Positions 9,471-17,153 of a stretch of DNA of 17,558 nucleotides are shown one piece after another. Position numbers and translations under genes: made by a program. The notes under the pieces were generated by a model. It did not search any database. It saw only the letters and a program-made list of their open reading frames with translations, and was not told the DNA's origin. Origin of the DNA: Isotricha intestinalis (Eukaryota; Ciliophora; Litostomatea; Vestibuliferida; Isotrichidae); NCBI GenBank assembly GCA_023807065.1, contig JAJJLU010004153.1, forward strand, positions 1-17,558. The letters run 5' to 3'. Every line of letters begins with the position of its first letter. The stretch's first letter is position 1.

Positions 9471-9902
9471 TTATTTATTATGAGGAGTTTGAAATTGTTG
9501 AACAGAAGGAAAATCATCTATTTGATTTTGAATTTCCCTTTTACTACTACTTGAATTTTTATTTGAACTAATTAAAGTTTCCAAATTAAAAGCTTTAGGG
9601 ATAAAGTCAGAATTATTATTAGAATAATTCTTATTATTAGAATTAGAATTATTAATATTAAATTCTTCTACAATATATTTTTTATCGTTAGAATCTTTAT
9701 TATATGAATTTTCATTTTCATTAAATTGATTTAAAGTAAATTGAAAATCTTGAAATAAAGGGAAATTATTATTAATTTCATTAATGCTAAATAATTCTTC
9801 AAATTCTTTTGGGTTATTTAATCTAAAATTTTTCATTTCTTCGTATTCATTTAATTCTTCATCAAGAATTAAATCTATTTTTGTTGCTTCTCTATTAATC
9901 AT
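9471..9902 (-). CDS. Cdc26-like subunit of the anaphase-promoting complex (APC/C)
   Basis: The protein is 143 residues. The first 27 read M-I-x-R-x-A-T-K-I-D-L-I-L-D-E, then an acidic helix E-x-x-E-Y-E-E-M. This follows the conserved start of Cdc26 (M-L-R-R-x-P-T-x-[LI]-x-L-x-x-D-D-[LI]-x-E[YF]E) almost position by position. In the known complex this N-terminal segment threads through the TPR superhelix of APC6/Cdc16 and stabilises it. A start exactly at Met1 is essential for that binding, and Met1 here is the only one that preserves the motif. The remaining ~115 residues are Asn/Ser-rich and disordered-looking, as expected for this small subunit, whose tail is poorly conserved. The length exceeds human Cdc26 (85 residues) and is nearer the yeast protein. 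The gene heads the minus-strand run and shares a 63-bp divergent spacer with the DHHC gene. The call rests on a short motif, so chance similarity cannot be fully excluded. Confidence 0.72.
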   Translation of the reverse strand: MINREATKIDLILDEELNEYEEMKNFRLNNPKEFEELFSINEINNNFPLFQDFQFTLNQFNENENSYNKDSNDKKYIVEEFNINNSNSNNKNYSNNNSDFIPKAFNLETLISSNKNSSSSKREIQNQIDDFPSVQQFQTPHNK

Positions 9903-9965
9903 ATTTATATTTTTTAAATTTAAAAAAATAAATTTTTTAATTTATAAACCAAAATAAATAAACAA
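9903..9965. promoter_or_regulatory. 63-bp divergent spacer, presumed bidirectional promoter
   Basis: These bases separate the start codons of the Cdc26-like gene (minus) and the DHHC gene (plus). They must therefore hold both 5' leaders and at least the core promoters, unless promoter elements lie inside the coding regions. The stretch is A/T except for a CC at about 9949 and a C near 9962. It includes near-palindromic runs of AAATTT and AAATAAATTTT type. No recognised initiator or TATA consensus can be singled out in such a background. Confidence 0.55.
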
Positions 9966-11333
9966 ATGAAAATTATAAGAAATTACGAATATTGGCCTGG
10001 AAATAATGAATTTTATTGTAATGGAAAGTTTATGTTTGGTCCAAAAGGTTTAAAAAAATTTTTATTTCTTTTATTATTAATAACATTATCTTCTATTTTA
10101 TCTTTATTATTTTCAATTATGACAACATCAAAAAAAAAAATAATAATAATTCTTTCATTTTTTCTTTTAGTTTTTTATCTTTTAACTCTTTATTTTTTTA
10201 TTAAAATTTCATTATCAGATCCAGGTTATTTATTAAGAAATGATATTTATTTTAAAATAACAACTACAAAAATAGAATTTAAGCCAATAATTAAAGTAGT
10301 AATAAATGGTATAATAAAAAAATTAAAATTTTGTGAAACTTGTTTTATTTATCGTCCTTCAAGAACAAGTCATTGTAAATATTGTAATAATTGTATAATT
10401 AAATTTGATCATCATTGTCTTTGGGTTGGAAATTGTATTGGAAAAGAAAATTATAATTTATTCATTTATTTTTTAATAAGTTTTAACTTCTTGAATTGTT
10501 ATATTATTGGAATATCAATTTTTGGAATTGTTAAATCTATATTTAAATTTTTTAATAAATTTCAAAATCAAGATTTACCTTTTTTAGTTAAGAATAAATT
10601 CGTTAATTTAATTATTTCTTTTTGTAATTTTTGTTATTGTGTAGGATGTACATTTTTTATTTTTAAATTGATTTTATATCATTTTAAAATTATTTTTATG
10701 GGACTTACCACTTATGAGCATATTAAAAAAACATATCTTAATAAAATTAAATATTTTTATATTTCAAGATATTTAATGAATAAAAGAGATTTTCTAAAAA
10801 TAATATTTTGCAAAAAAAAAAGAAAAAACTTTTTTCAACCAAGAGAAACATATAAAATAAATTATAGTTTAATAACTCAAAGAAATACCTTATTATCATC
10901 TGATTTAGAACAAAATTATTCAGATTCAAATTTATATAATACAAAGAATAAAAATATAAGTTCAAATTCCTCAATTAATAAAGAAATAAATAATAATATA
11001 TCAACAGAAAACCATAAAAATAATAATAATATATTAACAGAAAAAAACAATGAAAATAATAATATTCAAGAAAAGAAAACAAATCAAATTGAAACTGAAA
11101 ATAAATATTCAATTTCAGTTTCTATAAGAAGTGATTCTGAAAGTAGAGATTTAAGTGAAATTGAAGTTTATCCTAAGGAAGAAAGTTTAGAATCAAAATC
11201 AAATTGTAGATTATCTCAAAGTTATAATTATTCTCAAAATACAAATATTTATTCTAATGTATTTAATTCAAGTGAAAAAAATAATTCTATTGATAGTTAT
11301 AGACCTTTGTCTGAAAGAATTGAAGAAGAATAA
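9966..11333 (+). CDS. DHHC-type protein S-palmitoyltransferase, ZDHHC9/14/18 (Erf2) subfamily
   Basis: The protein is 455 residues. It transfers palmitate from palmitoyl-CoA to cysteines of cytosolic and membrane proteins, probably at ER or Golgi membranes. The N-terminus ([16 protein letters not shown], residues 5-20) is the signature leader of the ZDHHC9/14/18/Erf2 branch. Membrane helices lie at about 31-51, 59-80, 168-190 and 212-235. The DPG motif is at 85-87. The Cys-rich domain spans about 121-170, with zinc-type cysteines from C123 on and the catalytic D148-H149-H150-C151. The TTxE motif (T248-T-Y-E251) follows the last helix. All catalytic and family motifs are intact. The C-terminal ~190 residues are a hydrophilic Asn/Ser/Glu-rich tail with no recognised domain. 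Erf2-type enzymes usually need an Erf4/GOLGA7 accessory subunit. The two-TM protein encoded at 6067-7032 is a candidate. The gene is divergent from the Cdc26-like gene and convergent with the ferlin. Confidence 0.96.
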   Translation: MKIIRNYEYWPGNNEFYCNGKFMFGPKGLKKFLFLLLLITLSSILSLLFSIMTTSKKKIIIILSFFLLVFYLLTLYFFIKISLSDPGYLLRNDIYFKITTTKIEFKPIIKVVINGIIKKLKFCETCFIYRPSRTSHCKYCNNCIIKFDHHCLWVGNCIGKENYNLFIYFLISFNFLNCYIIGISIFGIVKSIFKFFNKFQNQDLPFLVKNKFVNLIISFCNFCYCVGCTFFIFKLILYHFKIIFMGLTTYEHIKKTYLNKIKYFYISRYLMNKRDFLKIIFCKKKRKNFFQPRETYKINYSLITQRNTLLSSDLEQNYSDSNLYNTKNKNISSNSSINKEINNNISTENHKNNNNILTEKNNENNNIQEKKTNQIETENKYSISVSIRSDSESRDLSEIEVYPKEESLESKSNCRLSQSYNYSQNTNIYSNVFNSSEKNNSIDSYRPLSERIEEE

Positions 11334-11562
11334 ATTATTTTTACATTATTTATTTATTTATTTATAAAGAAGGTTTTAATTTAAAATATTTTATTATGAA
11401 AAAATTATTTTATTTTTTTAAGTACAATGATTATAAATTATTGAATCGATTTTTTAAAGTTTAAAATTTAAACAAAATTTTTTTTTTTATTATAATCAAA
11501 ATATTAGAAAAAAAATATATAAGCTTTTTCTTTTTTAAATTAATATAAAAAATCAATTTAAT
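11334..11562. other. Convergent 3' spacer with a short perfect inverted repeat
   Basis: This is A/T-rich spacer between the stops of the DHHC gene and the ferlin, and it must contain both 3' ends. A 7-bp inverted repeat with a one-base centre (GTTTAAA / TTTAAAC) lies at 11460-11474, roughly midway, followed by a long T run at about 11480-11489. A role in 3'-end formation is possible but not shown. Confidence 0.4.
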
Positions 11563-14500
11563 TTATTTCCTTTTTACTTTATTATATATTAAATAATTAA
11601 ATGGATTTGAAACTTCACCTATTAAATGATATATAACATAAGGGATTAAAAATATTAAATAAAATAATATAAAAGTACATATTATTAAAGAACAAATTTT
11701 TTTTCTAATTCTATCATTTGGAATTAAATTTTTAATAAAATTAAAAGGTGTAGAAACCCATTTAATTCTACCAATTGGATAAGGTAAATAAGGATTAATA
11801 TTAGGATCATTTCTTCCTTTTCCAATTACCCAATTTTTTGCTATCTCCATTGGTATAATTTCAAAATTAATTTTTATTCTTCCTTTAATAACATTTGTAT
11901 TATATAAATTTATCCAAAAATTTTTAGAGTCTTCAAAAACAATTTCACTTTTTTTATCTTTTGTGATTTCTTCATGGAATTTTTTTGAATAAATTATAGG
12001 AAGATTTAAATTATTTGATATATTTAAAATATCATTATAATCAAAATTACCTGAGCATAATTCAATATTATTTATATTATTATCACAAATTGAGAAATTA
12101 ATATTATTATATTTAGAATTTGAAGAAAAAGGAATATCAAAAATAAATCTCCAATTAAAATAACCATAACCATTACAATTATAATGAATATCACTAAATT
12201 GAGGATTTGAATTTGATATTTTTGAAATAATAAATAAATCATTTTTAGTTTTATTAACACTATTAATTGCATCAATGTATTCTATATCATAAACTATGCA
12301 TCTTATTTGGAAATTATTATTATCATTTATAAGATTAATATTATTTAATTTAATGGGATTTGGTAGATTATCTAAATTTATTTTTATTGTTTTTTCTTCA
12401 TCTTCAATTAATTTTTGTTCTTTTTCTAAATCCTCTTTTTCTTTTTCTAATTCTTCAATATCAATCCATAAATATATATTTCCTATTTCTTCCTTTGAAA
12501 AATTATTATTTGATAATATTATTTTTTCAATTGGTTTATATTGAATATTTCTCCATTTATAATTATAAAATCTATTTTCTAAATCTATAATATTTTCATC
12601 AATTGAATAACATAATATTTTATTTCCTTCATATTTATTTTTTTCCCATATTTCAAATTTTAATAAACTATTAGAAGGCATATTTATTTTAATAGCAATA
12701 TTATCATTCTTATTATCTTCATCTGAATTATATTTTAATTCTCCACCAATAAATATTTTCAAATAAAAATCTTTGATTTGTTGAATTAAATTTATTTCTG
12801 TGATAAATATTTTAACAATAATCTTTTTTTCAATTAAAATATTTTTTTTAATATCATCAAAAAAATTTAAAAAAGATAATTCTTTAACATAAGAAATATT
12901 ACTAGTATTATTTATAGAATCTAACATTAATTTCAATTGATTTAATTGTTCTTTTTTAACAATTTGAATAAGTGTTTTCAAAAATAAATTATTAATAGGA
13001 TTAACTCTTATATTAATAAAAGGAGAATGTAAATTTAAAGCATTTTTATTTTCTAAAACATAATCATAGAATCTTCGATAATGTTTAATTTTAATATTAT
13101 AAGGATATAAAACTTTATATTCAGATAAATTAGGAATTGAATGTAAATCTTCAATTTTATAAGATTGATAATATTGTTCATTTTCAAAAGTTCCTGGAAT
13201 TGAATAATCAATAAATTCAGGAAAAATCACAAAATCATCTGTTTTAATACTTTTTGTCTTTTTAATTTGAAGTTTTATATCTTTATTTGTATTTATTTCA
13301 TCTTCTTCTTTACCGCAAATTTCTTTTATTAAATTTATTCTTTCATTTAAAATAATTTCTGAATTGTTTATTATTTTTTCAATATTTATTTTCGATAATC
13401 CAAATAAAATATTATTATCATAATGATAACAATTAAGATATATTTCATTATTTAATTTTAATGATATATTTTCATATATCGAAAGAAGAAAATTCGAGTT
13501 ATTCCCTTTTTCTTTTATATCACTTTTATATTTTTTTATGTAATTAGAATTATTATTATTAATTGAATTTAAATTAATTAAAATGTTAGGCTTATTAATG
13601 TAAAGTTTATAATCATTACAATTATTATAATCTCTATATCCTATAAATATAGAATCTATAATATATTCTTTTGGAATATTATTTGAAAGATTTATTTGAT
13701 TTTGAAATTGATTTATATTATTTTCTTCAACAAATTCAATTAAAAATAAAATTTTATCTTCATCATTAACTAAAAACCAATTTTTTTTATTTAAATGTTC
13801 TTTATTCAATTTATAAGATTTATATGAAAATTTATTCTCTGAATTAATTGAACAAAAAGTCAATAAAGGATAAGTCTTTGGATTACTATAATCAAATCTA
13901 ATATTATGAAATAAAAAATTCTTTTCTAAACAATTTTCATTTATATTAAATAAAAAATGTGTAAATGAATTCAAAGATATTGAAAGTTGATTTAATTTAT
14001 TATTATTATATTCAAAATTATACAAAGTTAATATTCCAAAATATGATTTATAATTTAATATTTTTTCACTTTCACAATCAGTGGAATTTTTATTTTGGGA
14101 AATAGAATCAAAAGAACATAAACTATCTTCATGAGTGTTTTTACTTTTTGAAATATTATTTATTAAAGAAATACTAATTTTCTTTTTAATTATTTCAATA
14201 TGAAATTGTAAAATAATAATAAGAGGTATTTTATTATTTGAAAGTATAGTAAAGGAAGTATTTTCATTTATTTTTATTATTCCTTCAAAAATTAATTCTT
14301 TATATTTTAATGAAATTTTAATATTTGGAATTTCTGATATTTTATCATTTAAAGATTGAAATTCAAAATTTTTTTTTGAAAAAAAATCATTACTTTCATA
14401 TGTATTACCATTAAATATAATAATAAGTTCACAATTCAAATTATTTGTATTAGTTATATTTTTAGGAAGAGTATAAATTTCATAAAATGATAAATTAATA

Positions 14501-15345
14501 TTCCAAATATGATTTTTACCTTTTTCCTTTGCAAAAGTTAATTTCTTTTTGGATAAAGGAATACATTTACAATAAGGAAATTTTTCTTTTTGATTAATTA
14601 ATATTTCTTCAATATTAAATAATAAATTACAATCACCGAATTCTAAATATTGTAATTCATTATATATATTATTTCTAATATCTCTTAAATTTAATTCTTT
14701 TTTTTCAATGAGATTATCATTTTTTAAAAGACTAATATTAATATTATATATATCAATATCAGGTATATTAAAAATAACTGAAGATGAAATATCAATATTC
14801 TTTGAATTAATATTAAATTCTTTATTTGTATATAAATAATTTTCATCATCATATTTGAATAATAAATTATAGAATTCTAAAGAATTTATATTTTTCAAAT
14901 TCAATTTATAAATGTTTATTATTATTTTTTGATAATCATCAATATTTGAATTGTATGGTAAATATAAATATTTTTTTAATGATGTATGACTTAAATTCTT
15001 ATCAACTTGAAATTTTATTTTAATATATTCATTTTGATTTAATATTAATGTAATGATAGAATTTTTAATATTTATTATACTATTATTATATTCTAAATAT
15101 TTTTCTTTTTCTTTATATATTTCTATTTTAATTATGTTTTCATTAATTTGATTATGAGATAAATAACAAAAGTATTTTTCTTTTTCTTTACAAAAAATTA
15201 TATTTTCTTTTGTTAAATTATCAAAATAAACTGATATATAAATTTTATTTTCTTTTTCTATTAACTCAGATGATTCATTTTTATTTTTATCATTTATGTG
15301 AATTTCAATAATTTCTGTATTTAAAATATATCCAAAAAAATTCAT
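11563..15345 (-). CDS. Ferlin: C-terminal-anchored multi-C2-domain membrane-fusion protein
   Basis: The protein is 1260 residues, shorter than typical animal ferlins (about 2000). Ferlins are tail-anchored proteins that help vesicles fuse with, or repair, membranes. The C-terminal third is diagnostic. A C2 domain (about 850-965) ends with the ferlin hallmark I-D-L-E-N-R-F followed by W931. The next C2 (about 1000-1140) has F-Q-I-R-C-I-V-Y-D (C1016), S-D-I-H-Y-x-C-x-G and F-N-W-R-F (W1065). Then comes the terminal ferlin segment (G-K-G-R-N-D-P-N-x-N-P-x-L-P-x-P), a membrane helix at about 1217-1242 and a short tail of 18 residues. A Glu/Lys coiled-coil-like stretch (about 965-990) separates the last two C2 domains. 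The N-terminal ~800 residues are strand-rich and probably contain two to four degenerate C2 domains that I cannot delimit. No DysF domain is recognised. The usual Asp clusters for Ca2+ are not evident in the last two C2 domains. The start follows an A-rich leader with no in-frame extension seen. Confidence 0.88.
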   Translation of the reverse strand: MNFFGYILNTEIIEIHINDKNKNESSELIEKENKIYISVYFDNLTKENIIFCKEKEKYFCYLSHNQINENIIKIEIYKEKEKYLEYNNSIINIKNSIITLILNQNEYIKIKFQVDKNLSHTSLKKYLYLPYNSNIDDYQKIIINIYKLNLKNINSLEFYNLLFKYDDENYLYTNKEFNINSKNIDISSSVIFNIPDIDIYNINISLLKNDNLIEKKELNLRDIRNNIYNELQYLEFGDCNLLFNIEEILINQKEKFPYCKCIPLSKKKLTFAKEKGKNHIWNINLSFYEIYTLPKNITNTNNLNCELIIIFNGNTYESNDFFSKKNFEFQSLNDKISEIPNIKISLKYKELIFEGIIKINENTSFTILSNNKIPLIIILQFHIEIIKKKISISLINNISKSKNTHEDSLCSFDSISQNKNSTDCESEKILNYKSYFGILTLYNFEYNNNKLNQLSISLNSFTHFLFNINENCLEKNFLFHNIRFDYSNPKTYPLLTFCSINSENKFSYKSYKLNKEHLNKKNWFLVNDEDKILFLIEFVEENNINQFQNQINLSNNIPKEYIIDSIFIGYRDYNNCNDYKLYINKPNILINLNSINNNNSNYIKKYKSDIKEKGNNSNFLLSIYENISLKLNNEIYLNCYHYDNNILFGLSKINIEKIINNSEIILNERINLIKEICGKEEDEINTNKDIKLQIKKTKSIKTDDFVIFPEFIDYSIPGTFENEQYYQSYKIEDLHSIPNLSEYKVLYPYNIKIKHYRRFYDYVLENKNALNLHSPFINIRVNPINNLFLKTLIQIVKKEQLNQLKLMLDSINNTSNISYVKELSFLNFFDDIKKNILIEKKIIVKIFITEINLIQQIKDFYLKIFIGGELKYNSDEDNKNDNIAIKINMPSNSLLKFEIWEKNKYEGNKILCYSIDENIIDLENRFYNYKWRNIQYKPIEKIILSNNNFSKEEIGNIYLWIDIEELEKEKEDLEKEQKLIEDEEKTIKINLDNLPNPIKLNNINLINDNNNFQIRCIVYDIEYIDAINSVNKTKNDLFIISKISNSNPQFSDIHYNCNGYGYFNWRFIFDIPFSSNSKYNNINFSICDNNINNIELCSGNFDYNDILNISNNLNLPIIYSKKFHEEITKDKKSEIVFEDSKNFWINLYNTNVIKGRIKINFEIIPMEIAKNWVIGKGRNDPNINPYLPYPIGRIKWVSTPFNFIKNLIPNDRIRKKICSLIICTFILFYLIFLIPYVIYHLIGEVSNPFNYLIYNKVKRK

Positions 15346-15734
15346 TTATAAAAATTTAAAAGAAAGAAAAAAATTGATAAATTTAAATATATAAAAAAAC
15401 AAGAAAAAACGATAAAAAAAAATAAATAAAAAAATGAAAAATTTTCATAATAAAATGGAATTTGAAATTTTATATGATGAATTTTAATATAATGTTTTTA
15501 GACAATTTTTTGATGAATATTTCTTTTTTGAATTTTTTTTTTTCATAAAAAAAAGTGGTTAGAAATTAAAGAAAATTCTAAAAAAAAAAGAGAAATTTAA
15601 AATTTAAATTTTTAATTTTTCCCTAATAAAAATTAATACATTTTTTATCTTCAAAAAACGAAATTTATTCTTTTTAAAAAAAATAAAAATAAAAATATTC
15701 AAAAAAATAAGTCATTTCTAATTAATTCTTTGAA

Positions 15735-15754
15735 AGTATTTCTTTTAAAATACT
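15735..15754. repeat. 7-bp hairpin (AGTATTT / AAATACT)
   Basis: A perfect 7-bp inverted repeat has arms at 15735-15741 and 15748-15754 around a 6-base loop. It is followed at once by ACCGTC, one of the few G/C-containing words in this part of the spacer. Function is unknown. Confidence 0.45.
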
Positions 15755-15867
15755 ACCGTCAAAAAAAAATTCCAATATAAAATATTTATATTTAATGGTA
15801 ATATTATTTATATTCTTGAATTATTTCATATATTATTATATTATATATATAAAAAAAGTTGTTATAT

Positions 15868-15914
15868 TTCCTGAGAGTTCTATTTTGTATTCTACAAATT
15901 CTATTTGATAGGAA
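15868..15914. repeat. Nested stem-loop with symmetric internal loop, possible small structured RNA
   Basis: The outer arms TTCCT (15868-15872) and AGGAA (15910-15914) enclose an inner 6-bp stem TTTGTA (15884-15889) / TACAAA (15893-15898) with a 3-base loop. The two internal-loop strands are both 11 bases long and both contain TTCTAT. The block is richer in G+C than its surroundings. It could be transcribed from either strand. No snoRNA box could be assigned with confidence. Confidence 0.3.
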
Positions 15915-16360
15915 TTTAATATATTTTAATTTATTTTTTTATTTTTCCCATTCAGATTTCAAGTCTTTGTAATTTGAATTATGTATTTACTATATTTTAT
16001 TAGATTGTCTTAATATATTCCTTTATCTTTTTATAAATTATTTTTTTATTATTTAACAATTAAAAGATTTATTATATATAATTACTTCACGAATTCCAAT
16101 TATATCTGAATTTAAAATAAAATAATTTCTTTTTATTTTTCAATTTTATTATTGATAATTGTCCATTGTGTTTCACATCTATTTTTAGAATTCATTGAAT
16201 AAACTTTAAGGATATTTTTTATAAAGAATATTTTACATAATTAAAAATATATATTTTTTAAAAGAACTATTATAACTAAAAACACACTTTAATTTTTTTA
16301 CTTATATTTTCATTCCTAAAGTTTTAATTCTTTCCAAATTGAATTAAGGAAGGATTAAAT

Positions 16361-16483
16361 ATGAAAAGAAAAATTTATTTTCATTATTATGTCCTAAATA
16401 AATATTATTTACTTAAAAAAGTAATTATTTTCATAAATTACTTAAGAAAATTAATAAATATAAATTATGGAAAATTTAAATGA
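16361..16483 (+). other. Upstream short reading frame overlapping the start of the orphan gene
   Basis: A 40-codon frame begins with ATG at 16361 and ends with TGA at 16481-16483, out of frame with and 17 bases into the gene that starts at 16467. If transcription begins upstream of 16361 it would act as an overlapping uORF that reduces translation of the downstream gene. If leaders are very short it is meaningless. The peptide is Tyr/Ile/Lys-rich with no recognised motif. Confidence 0.25.
16419..16443. promoter_or_regulatory. 8-bp inverted repeat just upstream of the orphan gene start
   Basis: The arms AAGTAATT (16419-16426) and AATTACTT (16436-16443) are perfect complements around a 9-base spacer. 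The repeat ends 23 bases before the ATG at 16467. It could be a dyad binding site for a dimeric regulator or a leader hairpin. A/T richness makes chance plausible, although both arms carry the G/C pair. Confidence 0.35.
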
Positions 16484-17153
16484 CAAAAAAAATAAAAACA
16501 ATGATAATATTCACCAAAAATCAAGATTTAATTCTGATATGATATCAAATTTATTTTTACAATTAAGAGATAATAAGTATGATAAAATGTTAAAAAAAAA
16601 AAATAAAATTAAATATATAAAAGATAATTCCTTAAAAACAAGAAATTTTACAAAATTGATCATTAAAGAAAATTTTAGAGATACAATAATGGATGAAATA
16701 GGTTATGTATATAATGAATCAAATAAAGAAAAAATAAGGAATAATACTATTAAAGATGAATTATTTTATAAAAAAAAGAAAATTTATGAACAATTAAACA
16801 GAGAATATTTTCCATTTTATAAATTTAATAATTATATGAATAAAACAAAAAAAATAAAAAATAGAAAAAGAAATTTAACTGATTATTATACTTTAGAAAC
16901 AATTAATAAAAATAAAACTGAAATTAATGATTATAATGAACATATGATTCCTACAACAAATCATTATCAAATTGTAGAATTAAAAGGAATTAAAAATCAA
17001 ACTTATGGAATTAGATATGATAATAAACCAAATTATTTTTCTTTTCATAATATTTCATTAAGGAAAAAAAATGAACAAATTTTCAATAATTTTAATAATT
17101 ATTTAATGAGAAATAATATAATTAATACAAAAAAACATGGTTTTAAAGTTTAA
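16467..17153 (+). CDS. Hypothetical basic Asn/Lys-rich protein
   Basis: The protein is 228 residues and I do not recognise it. It has no signal peptide and no membrane segment. It is very rich in Asn and Lys, with basic clusters at about 50-62 and 126-138 (K-K-I-K-N-R-K-R) that could serve as nuclear-localisation or nucleic-acid-binding patches. A less repetitive stretch at about 165-200 (I-V-E-L-K-G-I, then Y-G-I-R-Y-D-N-K-P-N-Y-F-S-F) looks like two or three ordered strands and may be the conserved core. Codon use matches its neighbours and the frame is open throughout, ending in TAA. It is transcribed away from the ferlin across the 1.1-kb spacer. The start at 16467 is the first in-frame ATG. 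An out-of-frame short frame overlaps it. A lineage-specific protein is most likely, and the possibility that this is an exon of a larger gene is open. Confidence 0.68.
   Translation: MENLNDKKNKNNDNIHQKSRFNSDMISNLFLQLRDNKYDKMLKKKNKIKYIKDNSLKTRNFTKLIIKENFRDTIMDEIGYVYNESNKEKIRNNTIKDELFYKKKKIYEQLNREYFPFYKFNNYMNKTKKIKNRKRNLTDYYTLETINKNKTEINDYNEHMIPTTNHYQIVELKGIKNQTYGIRYDNKPNYFSFHNISLRKKNEQIFNNFNNYLMRNNIINTKKHGFKV

Larger units (their letters stand above)
15346..16466. other. Long AT-rich divergent spacer (1.1 kb), no gene recognised
   Basis: The half near the ferlin (15346-15720) is dominated by poly-A and poly-T runs. The half near the plus-strand gene (about 15840-16340) has more mixed sequence and several short stem-loops. 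No open frame of convincing length and no tRNA-like T-arm (GTTCGANNC) was seen on either strand. It should hold the promoters of the ferlin and of the orphan gene, and could hide a small non-coding RNA or a short exon. Confidence 0.6.

Noticed and set aside
2231..12590. Short open frames antisense to, or out of frame with, the large genes (for example 2231-2431, 2731-2919, 4318-4512, 4930-5154, 7609-7833, 8326-8568, 10747-10974, 12072-12275, 12296-12544 and 12360-12590).
   Set aside because: They are Leu/Ile/Phe/Lys-rich shadows created by A/T-rich codons of well-supported genes and show no domain or independent start context.
15346..16466. tRNA, 5S rRNA or CRISPR-like arrays in the long spacer.
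   Set aside because: No T-arm consensus, no cloverleaf-compatible G+C-rich arms and no regularly spaced repeats were seen on either strand.
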